NCBI RefSeq assembly: GCF_000143415.4
Contig: NW_003314261.1
Coordinates: 5,520,199 to 5,584,198 of the forward strand
Origin: Selaginella moellendorffii
Lineage: Eukaryota; Streptophyta; Lycopodiopsida; Selaginellales; Selaginellaceae
Length of the DNA: 64,000 bases
Direction of reading: 5' to 3'
Shown here: positions 23,090 through 32,954 of the stretch, one piece after another
Position numbering within the stretch: position 1 is the stretch's first letter
How the letters are laid out: every line of letters begins with the position of its first letter
Notes under the pieces: generated by a model
What the model was told of the DNA's origin: nothing
What the model saw: the letters and a program-made list of their open reading frames with translations, nothing else
The model's database searches: none
Made by a program: the position numbers and the translations under genes

Positions 23090-23800
23090 CATTTGGAAAG
23101 CGAGGTGGCATGGAGGAGGCCCGGACGCGTTCGAGGAACGAGGCATACCAGGCGATCTTCGAGGCCTACGTGTGAACAACGGGCATTGGGAGGAGGTCAG
23201 GGACGTTTCTTCATCTCTCCCTTGGATCCAGATGATGGCGTACAGTGCAAGGTGGCAGAAGCGAGCAAGTGGATGCCGCACAAAAGGCCCTGGGGCGTAC
23301 GCGAGCAACGGCCTGGTCGACGAGGACAGTGAGATGCTCCAGAGCGTCCAGCCTCGGATTCCATCGCCGCCAACGCGGTGCTAGCAGCATTCGCTCAGCG
23401 GAGCTGTTCGATTCCATGCCCGGGCATCTGATTCAGGCAAAGGAGCTGTTTGACGTGGTGCTGGTGAGGAGCACCGTCACCTGGGCGTCCCTCATGGAGG
23501 CGTGCACCCATCAACAACCGCGCGGGGCAGGCGCTGGAGATTTTCAACACGGAGAACTGCTGGGGCCAGCAGATGCCCGACCAAGTGGCAAGTGGTCCTC
23601 TCGGCGGTTTGTAGCGCGCATTCTTGGCTCCGGTGCCTGGACGACGCTGTGGACATGGCTACGGCATCCGGCCGAGCATGGAGCACTACTGCGCGATTGG
23701 AGCTGACCGATGACTGATCGCACTGCTGACCGAGTGGAGCTGGGCAACGCCGAGGAGCTGGCAGCAGGCACGCCGTTCGTAGCCCCGGCCTCGGCGTGGA
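23090..23800 (+). pseudogene. Second degraded PPR remnant
   Basis: On the plus strand, phrases such as NNGHWEEVRDV, SMPGHLIQAKELFDVVLVRS and TVTWASLMEACTHQQPRG fit the PPR pattern (LIQAKELFDxM, VTWASLMEAC) but fall in different frames with gaps. Together with the minus-strand PPR fragment it shows local rearrangement of PPR copies. Confidence 0.5.
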
Positions 23801-23899
23801 AGCTGCTACTTGACGGGTGTAAGATTCGGCGATGAGATAGCTAAGCTAGATCCCCCGAGCCATTCGTGATAGTGACACGTGGCTAGGGCAATTCTTTGC

Positions 23900-23948
23900 T
23901 ATCCCACATGCCGAGGCGAGGAATGAGGGCACAAGAGCAGTATATAAG
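23900..23948 (+). promoter_or_regulatory. Plant snRNA promoter: USE and TATA
   Basis: ATCCCACATG (about 23,901-23,910) matches the plant snRNA upstream sequence element RTCCCACATCG. A TATATAAG box lies at about 23,941, some 30 bases further on and about 30 bases before the U1 start. The wide (about four helical turns) USE-TATA spacing is the plant RNA polymerase II rule; polymerase III genes have it about ten bases shorter. Confidence 0.75.
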
Positions 23949-23970
23949 CTAGGGTCTGGGGAGGAGTTTC

Positions 23971-24131
23971 ATACTTACCTGGACGGGGTTTATTGGTGAT
24001 TATGAAGGCCAATGGCCTAAGTTCGGCTTTCCCATCGCACTCTGGCTTGGCCAGCCTACCATCTTCCCAAAGTGGAGGAGTGGACGTCGTAATTTGTGGA
24101 AGTTGAGGGCTCGTGTACGCGCGGCCTTCTC
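23971..24131 (+). ncRNA. U1 spliceosomal snRNA
   Basis: The 5' end ATACTTACCTGG is the invariant sequence that pairs with 5' splice sites. Then come GACGGGG, stem-loop I with GAAGGCC/GGCC, a loop II region with TCGCACTC, the TGGCTTGGCCAGCC stem, and CCCAAAGTGGAGGAGTGGACGTC. The Sm site AATTTGTGG precedes a GC-rich final hairpin (GCTCGTGTACGCGCGG). Length is about 161 nt; the 3' end is set by analogy. Loop I reads GATTATGAAG where most U1 RNAs have GATCA-GAAG, so binding of U1-70K could differ or this may be a variant locus. Promoter elements in front support transcription. Confidence 0.9.
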
Positions 24132-24225
24132 CAAATTAACTTGTAAGTTGATCGATCTCCCAGCAAGACCAAGGCTTCACTGAGAAATTCTTTTCCACGG
24201 TATCCGAATTCGTCTATAGCAGGGG

Positions 24226-24320
24226 ATCTTTAAGTTGATCACACATGATCTTCCGTGATCCCTCCAAGCCAGAAGATCACAGAGGGATCACGGAAGATCA
24301 TGTGTGATCAACTTAAAGAT
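24226..24320. repeat. Perfect 39-bp inverted repeat (foldback)
   Basis: Left arm 24226-24264 and right arm 24282-24320 are exact reverse complements over 39 bases with a 17-base loop. Inside each arm TGATC/GATCA motifs recur. It sits about 95 bases after the U1 gene. It may be a young foldback/MITE or a hairpin RNA source; there is no open reading frame. Confidence 0.85.
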
Positions 24321-24552
24321 TTGGAAGAGCAGTGTTGCCTGATTTGATTCTTCTAAAAAACACGCCTTTGTTAGCAAAGCAAGAGATTAAAAAAAACCCT
24401 GGGACTCAAGCTTAACAATATCTCAGATGAGAAAATCAAGGAGAAATAATTTTGAGATACAGGTTCCAGCTACAAGCGCCCAGAGACTACAATGACTATC
24501 ACCGGTTCCGGCCCCAAAGCTAGATTGGCTCTCACAAATACCCCCGGATACC

Positions 24553-24618
24553 TGTGTGGCTCTTCAGCTATGGCCAATTTAATCGTGGCCTAGGTCGCCA
24601 AAGCTGACCCGTAAATCT
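24553..24618. repeat. Short dispersed repeat, copy 2
   Basis: Same segment as at 21,991-22,083, with the middle part shortened. Both end in GACCCGTAAATCT or GGCCCGTAAATCT. A protein-like stretch after it (24,642-24,845, with LLQILSKSLVNLLNDVQEL) is unassigned. Confidence 0.45.
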
Positions 24619-24899
24619 TAATACCAAGAAGCATAGTATTTTTGTTTTTTTCTTCCTCTCTTCCCGGAGCACTGGAGCGGGGCTTCGTGGCAGACCATTC
24701 TGGAGTGAATTATTGGAGAGATCTGCTCCAAATATTGAGTAAATCTCTGGTAAACCTGTTAAACGACGTCCAGGAGCTGAACTTTGTAATCGAAACTTTT
24801 GAACTTCGGCCCTTGCTAGAAGTTCGCACTGAGGTCCAAGATTAAGTTGAGAAGCTTGAGCTGCGTGTTCTGCAACCATTAGACTTTTAGGCAAGAAAG

Positions 24900-25540
24900 A
24901 AGATTTTAAAGAAGTTTATTATGAGAGCTCTTGTGAAAAAATATAAGAGCATATATATCAAGTGGTTAGAAGGGGAAGAATTTTAAATAGTGAAGGATGG
25001 CTTTTAGAAATTACATAGTTTTCCAAATTGCGTTAAAGCTATTGATTGCACACACATTTAGATTGAGTTTCTAGGAGTGGGTGGATTATAAACAGTGATT
25101 CAACATAGAAGTGTAAGTTATTATTGATAATTAAACCTTTTTTCTAGACTTAAGAGCTGGATATTGTAAATCTAGAATGATTATAGTCCATAAACAACTT
25201 CAAAATACATGTGGGTTTATTTACTACACTAACATTGAAAATACTTGATAACAGGTGGTGAAGATGATGTTGATATGGGAATTCTCACCTTATTTCCGAC
25301 AAAGTTTATTAGAGATGACTACAACTATAATATTTTGCACTCCTCTATTAGAATTGTAGTTGAGTGGGTGTATAGTCAACAAAAAATATAATGAAGATAT
25401 TTAAATAAGAAGCTTATCCCTTACACACAATTTAATTGCATCACAATTTGTGTTATTATGCACAATATGATCATAACTAGTAGTGACAAGTTTTTAGATG
25501 AGTAGTATTTTAGAGACCATGTCAATGTAAGATATGATAC
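24900..25540 (+). pseudogene. PIF/Harbinger (HARBI1-like) transposase remnant
   Basis: Read across several frames, the plus strand gives HSFPNCVKAIDCTHI, then FLDLRAGYC, then LTLFPTKFIRDDYNY and HSSIRIVVEW, and finally a CVIMHNMII end. This is the order of HARBI1-like DDE transposases (GFPNC.GAIDCTHI, ...AGYPGS..D..., ...HSS.R.VVE..FG.LK). Stops and frame changes are frequent and the DNA is AT-rich, so the copy is dead. Terminal repeats were not found. Confidence 0.6.
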
Positions 25541-26149
25541 TCAATAGCCAAAAGTACTTTTAAATCTAAATTTAAGAAGAGTCTAATGGATTATATTTAA
25601 ATTTGCATCAATATAAAAATTTACATTTATCTTTCTATCCACACTAAATTGCTCCTTCAAGTCCTACAGACTATTGCTCAAACATTCCCATATCCTCTAT
25701 GACTTGAAACTCAATATGTTAATCATCTTTTGTTGTTTAAACATTGATTGTTTATAAAGATCTTTTGCAAGTTTCATTTGTATTTCTTGTTTTTTCTTTT
25801 GTTATCCCCTCAATGCCCTTTACTTTTTTAGGACGGTCTCGGAAACAAGACCACTTAGATTTGCAATTTTACTCTTTAGAACGTGTTGGTTTATATTGTT
25901 ATAAAGTTCCTTATGCAATTTTTATGCAATACATTCTTCTCTAATTATGTTCTAATAGCTTAATTGTCCACTTGGAATGTTAAGCTCCTACTTTTGAGTG
26001 CCAATGTAAACATTCCTTATGTCCTCTCATTTATCTTGAGTATTTATACTTGTTGACTTTGTAGCAAGTGCCTTGATAGAAACAAGCTTTCTCAGTGGGG
26101 TGACCAAAGATCATAAACTGCATCTTACTGAGATTTACCTCCATGCTTG
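25541..26149. other. AT-rich spacer
   Basis: No supported gene. The short open frame at 25,744-25,944 has a biased hydrophobic composition expected from AT-rich DNA. Confidence 0.5.
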
Positions 26150-26910
26150 TGAGAGAAAAAACTCACTGGGAATGTCGAGAGTTTGCTGCAGTCAATGCTA
26201 TCAACAAGAGGTGATCTGAGTACAATAGCCCTTTTAATATCGATTCCAGCACGTCAACGTAAATGGCAAAGAGAATTGGTAGCGGACATCCTTGGCGCAT
26301 GCCTGTATGCGATTGTATGTGGGAGCATCAACAATTTGTAGCTGAACGGTCTGATAAATCTCAATGATATCCGCTACAAGCGGTGTGGGCACTTGTATTT
26401 CCAAGAGGCGCTGAATGAGCAAACGGCGGAAAGAAAGAGTGTGCAGTTCCTTTTGTATCAAAGTCTCTCAAGCAGCACATGCAATACAAGCAGCTGGTCA
26501 ATACAAAAATAGTGCCTCCTGATTGTGCGTGCAAGTCCTTCTTGTCCATCCAATCTGCCAATTGTTTTTCCACAAGGTGGGCAAAAATTTCGGCAAAAAT
26601 GCTCACAGCAGCCAATATTTTATAGTTAGAAACATTTGTAGGGTCTCCTGCTTTATAGCACGGAATGTGTTCACAACCAAAGAAAGCCTGCTACCAGAAC
26701 CTGATTGAACAATGAGAGCAGCCACTCTGCCACCCAGCGGGACCAGCAGCCCAGAGCATTTCTACCATAAACCCAAAGTGGTCAGGAGCTTTATGCATGG
26801 GTAGATCAAGGATGCAATGACAACCATGATGAATGGAACTATGCATGAACTGGCCTTTAGCACCTTCATATTGATTGCTTGGCAATTTAGCTGAAATCCA
26901 ATTCACTCAT
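26150..26910 (-). pseudogene. LINE-type (non-LTR) reverse transcriptase remnant
   Basis: On the minus strand the pieces come in the order of a LINE RT: HKAPDHFGFMVEMLWAAGPAGW (KAPGPDG region), then YKAGDPTNVSNYK, IFAEIFAHLVEKQLADWM (RT1-2), then VPTPLVADIIEIYQTVQLQI, and GMRQGCPLPILFAIYVDVLE (the RQGCPLSP..F..Y.D motif). The frames are broken and the catalytic YADD box is changed. A decayed element. Confidence 0.65.
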
Positions 26911-27600
26911 AGGAAGTCAAAAGTTGTTTATAATCTTTTGAATTTAAATATACTCTGATATAATTGGATTTATCCACATCAGATAGACTCACCTCAAAAA
27001 AAAGAAAACCTTGACCTCTCTAACCCTTGATGAATGGGCAATATGCCTCCATTATGCCTCCACGGCAACCTTGTTGGTTATACCAACTTCTTTGCAGCTA
27101 TACAAAAAAAAGTCCTTTTGGAGTACTAAGGAATGCAGCTTCATTTGCCAAGCCCCTCAAACTACGCCATTCACAACTCAAGGAATGTGTGAGTTCGATG
27201 GTGGCTGCATTTTGAAGCGGTCTTGGATTTGTTTGGTAAGTCCACTTAGTGCGTATCTTTCTTCTTTGTTTTGAATTCAGGCGCAGAACATCGAGTGAAC
27301 AAAAAAGATGATAAATTATTTCCCTGATCTCCCAGGTGTTGATACGTGGAGGAAGATGTCATAGAAGATTGTGTTAGGAGCAAGCAAAAACGAGAAGTTT
27401 CCATCTAAAACAATAGAAATGGTTAGTGTGTCAGACACCTGTGAGATGTATGCATTCGTAAAATCTACGTCTTGGCTATTTTTATTGACTAGCCGAACGT
27501 GCCTGGTCAAGTAAAAAATAAAAAATCGAAGCTACTTGTAATGAATCTAGAAACGTAACCAATACAGACAACGCGTGTTTTGGAGCAGACTTTGGAGACT
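26911..27600. other. Spacer before the germin-like gene
   Basis: No gene is supported. The last 100 bases should hold the germin-like promoter. Confidence 0.4.
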
Positions 27601-27608
27601 TGCCACAG

Positions 27609-27616
27609 TATATAAA
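27609..27616 (+). promoter_or_regulatory. TATA box of germin-like gene
   Basis: TATATAAA about 112 bases before the start codon, followed by a CT-rich leader. The spacing suits a start of transcription near 27,640. Confidence 0.55.
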
Positions 27617-27727
27617 CCCCACTCTCGGCACATTTATCTTATCTCTTCCATTTCTCCCTCTCATTATCTCTTTCTGTTTCTCTTTTGCTCTTCAAGATCT
27701 CAAGATCATCGACATAATCTTTCTTTG

Positions 27728-28605
27728 ATGGAATCCAAGAAGTTGATGCTGACGGTGATGATCCTGAGCGCTGCCGCTGCGAACGTGTTTGTGAGCGCTG
27801 CCGACCCCGATCCGCTGCGAGATTTCGAGGGATCGGGAGCTCTCAGCAATTTCGTGCTGCGAAATGTGTTCAAGAATGGCGATGTGAGCTATGGACCCGG
27901 TGGCGTTCGCGCAGCGATCAACACGACACTCTTCCCAGGAATCACGTATTTGTCCTCCTCTTTGCCTTCGCTCGATACCACAATTCTAATCCATTCATGG
28001 TTTTACTTTCTTTTTTTTCCAGGTCTCAAGGGATAACTTATGTACACTTTAACATGGTTCCCTGTGGAGTCAATCTCCCACACACTCACCCTCGAGCTTC
28101 CGAGCTCCTCACGATGGTCTCTGGCGGGCCACTTCAAGTTGGATTCGTGGATACAGCCGGTAGGAAATAGGATTCTCTCTTTGTAGTTTGATCTTACAAA
28201 GAACATATGGGGTGATTTTCCAGGAGTACCACGCATCAACCTCTTGTACCCAGGCGATATTACCATATTCCCACGGGGAACAATGCACTTTGAGATCAAC
28301 GTCGGCACCAAGCCTGCGTTTTACATCTCGGCTCTCAACAGCCAAAACCCAGGAACTCTGGTATACAAAAAACTTTGCAAGCTTCCTCATTATTCTCTAT
28401 GTTTTTCTGACCCCATTTTTTGTGTGTGTAGACAAGTGCTAGTGCTCTCTTGAAGATCCCAGACAGATCCTCTGCAACGGCACTCAACGTAGGACTGGAC
28501 ATCATACGGAAGCTCAAGGGAAATATGCTGCCATATACCCCCCGCCTTGAGTTGGCCCCGCCAGCCGTGTGCGTTCCCGGCCGAGACATCACCACTATGA
28601 TTTAA
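27728..28605 (+). CDS. Germin-like protein (secreted cupin)
   Basis: Four exons (27728-27945, 28023-28159, 28224-28360, 28432-28605) encode 221 residues. There is a signal peptide (MLTVMILSAAAANVFVSA region) and then a single cupin. Cupin motif 1 keeps the metal ligands HTHPRASE (two His and Glu); motif 2 gives the last His in PRGTMHFEIN. Germins and germin-like proteins are apoplastic Mn-binding hexamers, often superoxide dismutases and sometimes oxalate oxidases. The N-terminal Cys pair of classical germins (PLQDFCV...C) is missing: the mature start reads DPDPLRDFEGSG. That places it among divergent lycophyte/moss-type germin-like proteins. Enzyme activity cannot be told. Confidence 0.9.
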
Positions 28606-29832
28606 GAACATTCTGAAATGAAGCTTTCTTCGTTTACATTCTGTAATTAAAATGACACTCTATCATTGAAATGATCCATCCTTTGGCTTTGCTGCGGCTT
28701 TTAAGTTTTGATGCCTTGCTGCCACCCCTTTGACGTCTTTGAACGCACAGAAAATGGAGTTTCAACTACAAACTCAACACTCTTTGCAAAGTGATCACCC
28801 GGACAGAGAGCGGTTTACACCAAGTCTCGTGCTGTTGCTGGATTTCCTGGATACAAACCAGTCTCTTGCGTGAAGCTACCCGGCAGCGCAATTTCAAAGC
28901 AATTCGCTGATCGAGGCAATAGGAAGCGTACCATTTCTCAGAAAGAAAGCAGCAATGGCGGACCGACAATCACAAATCCTATGTCCCGTTTTAAGATTGG
29001 AAAGCAAATGCACATACATTCACAAGATATTCAAAAAGATTTAATGTGGTTTGCAAAAAAGGGGACAATCCGCTAGCCAAAAATAAAATATATTTTGACT
29101 TGGTAAAGTGTACCAACGGCTGGGATTTTTTCTGTCGGATGGGGCAGGCGCCGCAAATGAATCCATGGTGGAAACAACAGAAAGCTCGTTTTCGTGGTAT
29201 GGATTCCAGTGACCGCATGGAACCGGAGCATTCCCAGGTCGCCATTGAACGATTTTTGCGGGTTCTCAATCGTCTCCATGCTGGTGAACGAAATGTCAAG
29301 CAACATCAAGATCGTTGTTATCAGGCCAAAGATTGACCCGCTCCCGATTGCTATCATCAACACATCCATGACTCCTGCCGGGGCATTTTCGATGCAGCCT
29401 CCAACGAGTAGAGTTCCAGTACGAAATAAACAACATTTTGAGGTGCCGGGACGGAGTACTCGACAACTGTTGGCGATACCAATACCACAGCTCAAGGCAC
29501 ATAAGAACGGGGCGATATACTTTGTGGAGAAACTCGGCAGTGATGATAACGCCCGGTTGTTCAGCCTGGGTCTCACTTTTAGAGGTGTTCTACCATGCCA
29601 ACATGCCTAAAAGATGACAATGAGTATGTGAATTTGCGATGCAGTGTCACTTAAGATTACCTCTCTAATCATTGGCTGGGCATTGAGTGAAAGAAAGAAA
29701 CTCCAAATCTTAGCACACAAACAACGGATATTGAGTATATAACTGACCCTCAAGAACCCTAAATTTTCACTTTGTCAGGGTTTTAGGGTTCTTTGGATCG
29801 GGAGCTGGCACGGGCGGATCGATCCATCCGGC
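28606..29832. other. Spacer with a possible membrane-protein fragment
   Basis: The minus strand at 29,160-29,560 holds a long open stretch with hydrophobic segments: KYIAPFLCALSCGIGIANSC, LVGGCIENAPAGVMDVLMIA, and IFGLITTILMLLDISFTSME. It looks like coding sequence of a membrane protein cut off at both ends (a donor-like site near 29,200). I do not recognise the family. It could be a pseudogene fragment. Confidence 0.3.
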
Positions 29833-30078
29833 ATGCCTGTGAGTAGCTTTGATGGGACACGCATTTGCGCTCGGTGATTTAGCCCCGGGAATTTGGGGGA
29901 TGTCTTATAGAAATTTCCGCTTTTTGTTGCCTTATAGACTGAGCTAGAGGCACCGGGAGTAGTGCGCTATTTGCTGGGAGCTGTGATCATGTTTACTGGT
30001 GTGATCCTGCCACTGATTTTCATGCTGTTTCGGAATCGCCGTGTTCCAAGCGCCGCTCCCTTTGCCAAGCAGACGTAG
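29833..30078 (+). CDS. 48-aa single-span membrane protein, copy 1
   Basis: Two exons: 29833-29838 (ATG CCT) and 29938-30078. The protein is MP-TELEAPGVVRYL, a hydrophobic span of about 20 residues (LGAVIMFTGVILPLIFMLF), then the basic tail RNRRVPSAAPFAKQT and stop TAG. The acidic N-terminus, one span and RNRR tail suggest a small tail-anchored or N-out membrane protein. A second copy with the same intron position lies at 41,863-42,130 on the minus strand (TELEPPGVVRYLVGAVIM...), and the conserved protein sequence between copies argues that it is a real gene. Function unknown. I believe similar short proteins occur in other plants, but could not check. Confidence 0.75.
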
Positions 30079-30499
30079 GTGCGCTCTCTCTCTAGTATAT
30101 ATTTTTCTTCTTGCGTTTTAGTCTCTCGTGGCTTCTGTAGTTCTTGGTTCCTTCCCGGGAATTTCTTACAACCTGCTCGAATCTGTGTTGTATTGTAGGC
30201 CATTTTGAGAACCTTTGTTCCAATCACTTTTGTAAATTTATTCCACCTGGCCACACGAAGTTCCCAGGTTTTTGAAAGAACCAGGTTTGTTTTACGAAGG
30301 TCTCCTCAAAATGTTGGTAAAAGTCTCTTGATTTCTGGTATTTTAGCGTGAGAGTTTTCGCTTGTTTCGTAACTCATAGTAGTAAGCACAAGATCATAAA
30401 TTGCTTTTCAGGCGTTGAAGATCATTCTCAGATTCTCATCTCCAGCTTCCTCAAACCTCGTCTCAGAATTCCAACTCGCCAGGCTCGCTTCAAAACAGC
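30079..30499. other. Spacer, 3' region of the microprotein gene and next promoter
   Basis: No gene seen. GTGCGC directly after the stop codon of the microprotein could be a 3'-UTR splice donor, as the same motif follows the shortened tail of copy 2. Confidence 0.4.
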
Positions 30500-30506
30500 A
30501 TATAAG
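30500..30506 (+). promoter_or_regulatory. TATA box
   Basis: CATATAAGT about 285 bases before the start codon of the orphan gene at 30,789. Confidence 0.4.
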
Positions 30507-30788
30507 TCGTCTAGGAGCCCTCAACCCTCTGTTCTCTCTGTTCTTTAATTATTGGATAATGTGATTGGCGGTAATTTTAATTTGGCGGGAAGCTTTGAAA
30601 TCCCGTCGGCGCATTCCACGCACAAAACAAACGCGCGAGATTGTGAGTCACTCCACTCCTTAATTGTGGTGCGTGAATCTTTTCTTGGAACTCCTCCAGC
30701 CCTGCGGTGGCGGCGGCGCGACGAAGAGCGAGGCAACGATCGAGAGGAAAGAGATTGGAAGCAAGGAAGATCAGGGAGCTGGAAGAGG

Positions 30789-32572
30789 ATGGGGCTCTGC
30801 TTCGGCAAGCCTTGCGCGGAATCGTCAGCGCCAGTGACGCACAGCTCGCCGGTACCGCTCGCCCACAAGACCTCTCCATCGCCGCTCCATGATCACCACA
30901 AGGTTTTCAAGCCTGGCGCCGGCGCTGACGATGGTAGGAGAGCGCTCCCGCCAAGCATCGCCGATCGAGGTACGCGCTTGCCGCTCCAGGATTTCGAGGA
31001 TTTTGATGCGCGCCGCCACACCTTCCGTGATCTCCTGTCCAAGAAAGCCGAGCAGGCTTTCAGTCCCATCCCGGCGCCATCGCGCGGTGATCCAGGCGGT
31101 CTTCCTTCTTCGATCACGGCTGGAAAGGCTGCAAATCACCACTGGCAAGAGAGGAATGACAAGAAAGTTTCGCCAAGATCGCCACAAGTGCTGCCGCTGA
31201 GGATGCAGCGAAGGGATCAAGAAGAGCTCAAGAAATTCTCGAGCGAGCTCCAGCGCGCTAACGCAGCTCCTCTGAGGCATCACCTCAGGGATTACGACGA
31301 CGAGCTCCCGGTCTTTGACAACTCTGGTGAAGAACATGAAGAAGAAGAACAAGAGGATTTGGTCGTTGAGAATGGCGAGTCCTTCAGCTCTTGCCGAGGC
31401 GCCACTACCATTTCTTCTTCCACGCAAGAAAACCCCAAGGCAATGATCGCTGGCGCCGCTGGAAATGGCACTCCAGTCATTCCCAAGATCACTGCTTACG
31501 TCTCTATCTCCGGATCATCGTCAGAGGTACGTAGATGAGTTCTTTTCGCTCTTTTGCTCTCTCCACCAGGTTCTCACTCCGTGCTATACAGATCATCGAA
31601 GAAACTGGAAGCGAATCCAGCCTCGCCAACAGCGCAAAGATGAGAGTCGCGTATGGTCATCACAACAAAAAGAGAGGACTTTCAATGGAGAGTTCTTGCA
31701 GAAGTAGCAACAGCAGCAGCAAGCAGGACGTCGTGTCTCTCGAGTTTCTGGACGAGTTTTGCCGCATCTCGGAAGTAACTTCCCACTCGAGTTCTTGCTC
31801 CGAGGCCTATCTCAAGGAAAACCCGGGCGCCAGTAAGGTGGTGGTGATGCCAGTCGATGCCGGGGATATGTTTTCCTGCATCCGAGCTCGCCAGCGCTTA
31901 GCATCATCGTCATCTTCAGAGGAACAGGAAAATCGAGGAGAACGTCGTGCCGACATAAGTTTCCTGGAGTTCCTGTGCTCCCAGGCGCAAGCCGGGACTA
32001 ATGGCGGTGGCGGCAACACGTCAAAGACCGAGAGTTTATCCGGTAGTCCTGGATCATCCAAAAAGAGGCCGAGCACCAGCAGCAGCAACTCGATGTCCGA
32101 GTCCACGACGAAGAAGCCGAGGGTGGGCGACGAACTTAACGCACGGATGGAAATTCTCAAGCTCTGCTCGCCGCCTGGAAGCACAGAAGCAAAGCCAGCA
32201 GCTGGTCGAACGCAAAGTTTCGAGGAAGAGAAATTAAGCATGCCATACCTGAAGAGAGTAAGCTCAGCTCAGTTTTCTTATACCTTCCTCACGAGTTTTG
32301 TCACTGCTTTGTTCCAGGTGCTGGATAGTCGTCGCGACGGCAAGCCAAGGCTGGTGTACGATACGAGATCACCGCCATCGACGCCAGGTTCTTTTCGATC
32401 GACACCGTTTGCGTCAGTTGGATCTTCCTTCTCGATGGACGACTTCAACACAAGGAGGTCTCTCTCTCCGTGCACGCCGCCGTCGGCCTCGTTCACTTCC
32501 GCCGGAGCTCTAAGCCCGGAGGAGATGACGGCCATCTGGAATGCTTTCCAAGAGGCCCAGCTCGCGCAGTAG
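30789..32572 (+). CDS. Unknown, mostly disordered protein with N-terminal acylation site
   Basis: Three exons (30789-31526, 31592-32257, 32318-32572) give 552 residues. The ATG at 30789 starts MGLCFGKPC: Gly2 suits N-myristoylation and Cys4 palmitoylation, so membrane attachment is likely. The rest is rich in Ser, Pro, Glu and Arg, with an acidic run (GEEHEEEEQEDLVVE, about residue 190), poly-Ser blocks and a basic patch (SSKKRPSTSSS...KKPRVG) like a nuclear signal. The C-terminus repeats SPxTPxSF-type motifs (SPPSTPGSFRSTPF, SPCTPPSASF) and ends in a predicted helix EEMTAIWNAFQEAQLAQ. No enzyme motif. I do not recognise the family; the acylated start plus disorder resembles plant signalling adaptors. 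Splice sites are canonical and the frame is clean. Confidence 0.75.
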
Positions 32573-32671
32573 AAGAGAAAGAGCGAGAGAGACACCGGTC
32601 TGTGAGAATCCTGTAAATTACAAGAGTAAAAGAGTTCTACAAAGTTCACCTCACTCGCAAGAACAGTATCT

Positions 32672-32753
32672 TCCGAGAACCTTGGAAACTTGTATAGGCA
32701 TCCGAGAACCTTGGAAACACTCACAAGAACAGTCTTCCGAGAACCTTGGAAAC
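32672..32753. repeat. Three copies of an 18-bp direct repeat
   Basis: TCCGAGAACCTTGGAAAC occurs at about 32,672, 32,701 and 32,736 in the 3' region of the orphan gene. Two copies are preceded by AAGAACAGT. A purine-rich stretch (GAGAGAAAAAACGAGAAG) follows up to 32,935. Confidence 0.7.
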
Positions 32754-32954
32754 CAAAGACGAAAAAGAAAAACCACTCTTTTAAGTCCTACATAAACGAT
32801 TACTATACGGCATATACACATACACGGAGACCAACTTAACGAGAGAAAAAAACGAGAAGAGCATTACGACTCGAGAGAGAGAAAAAACGAGAAGAAAAGA
32901 GCATGCAACCCGAGAGAAAAAAAAGAGAAAAAACTCACAATGAGACTTCCTCTC

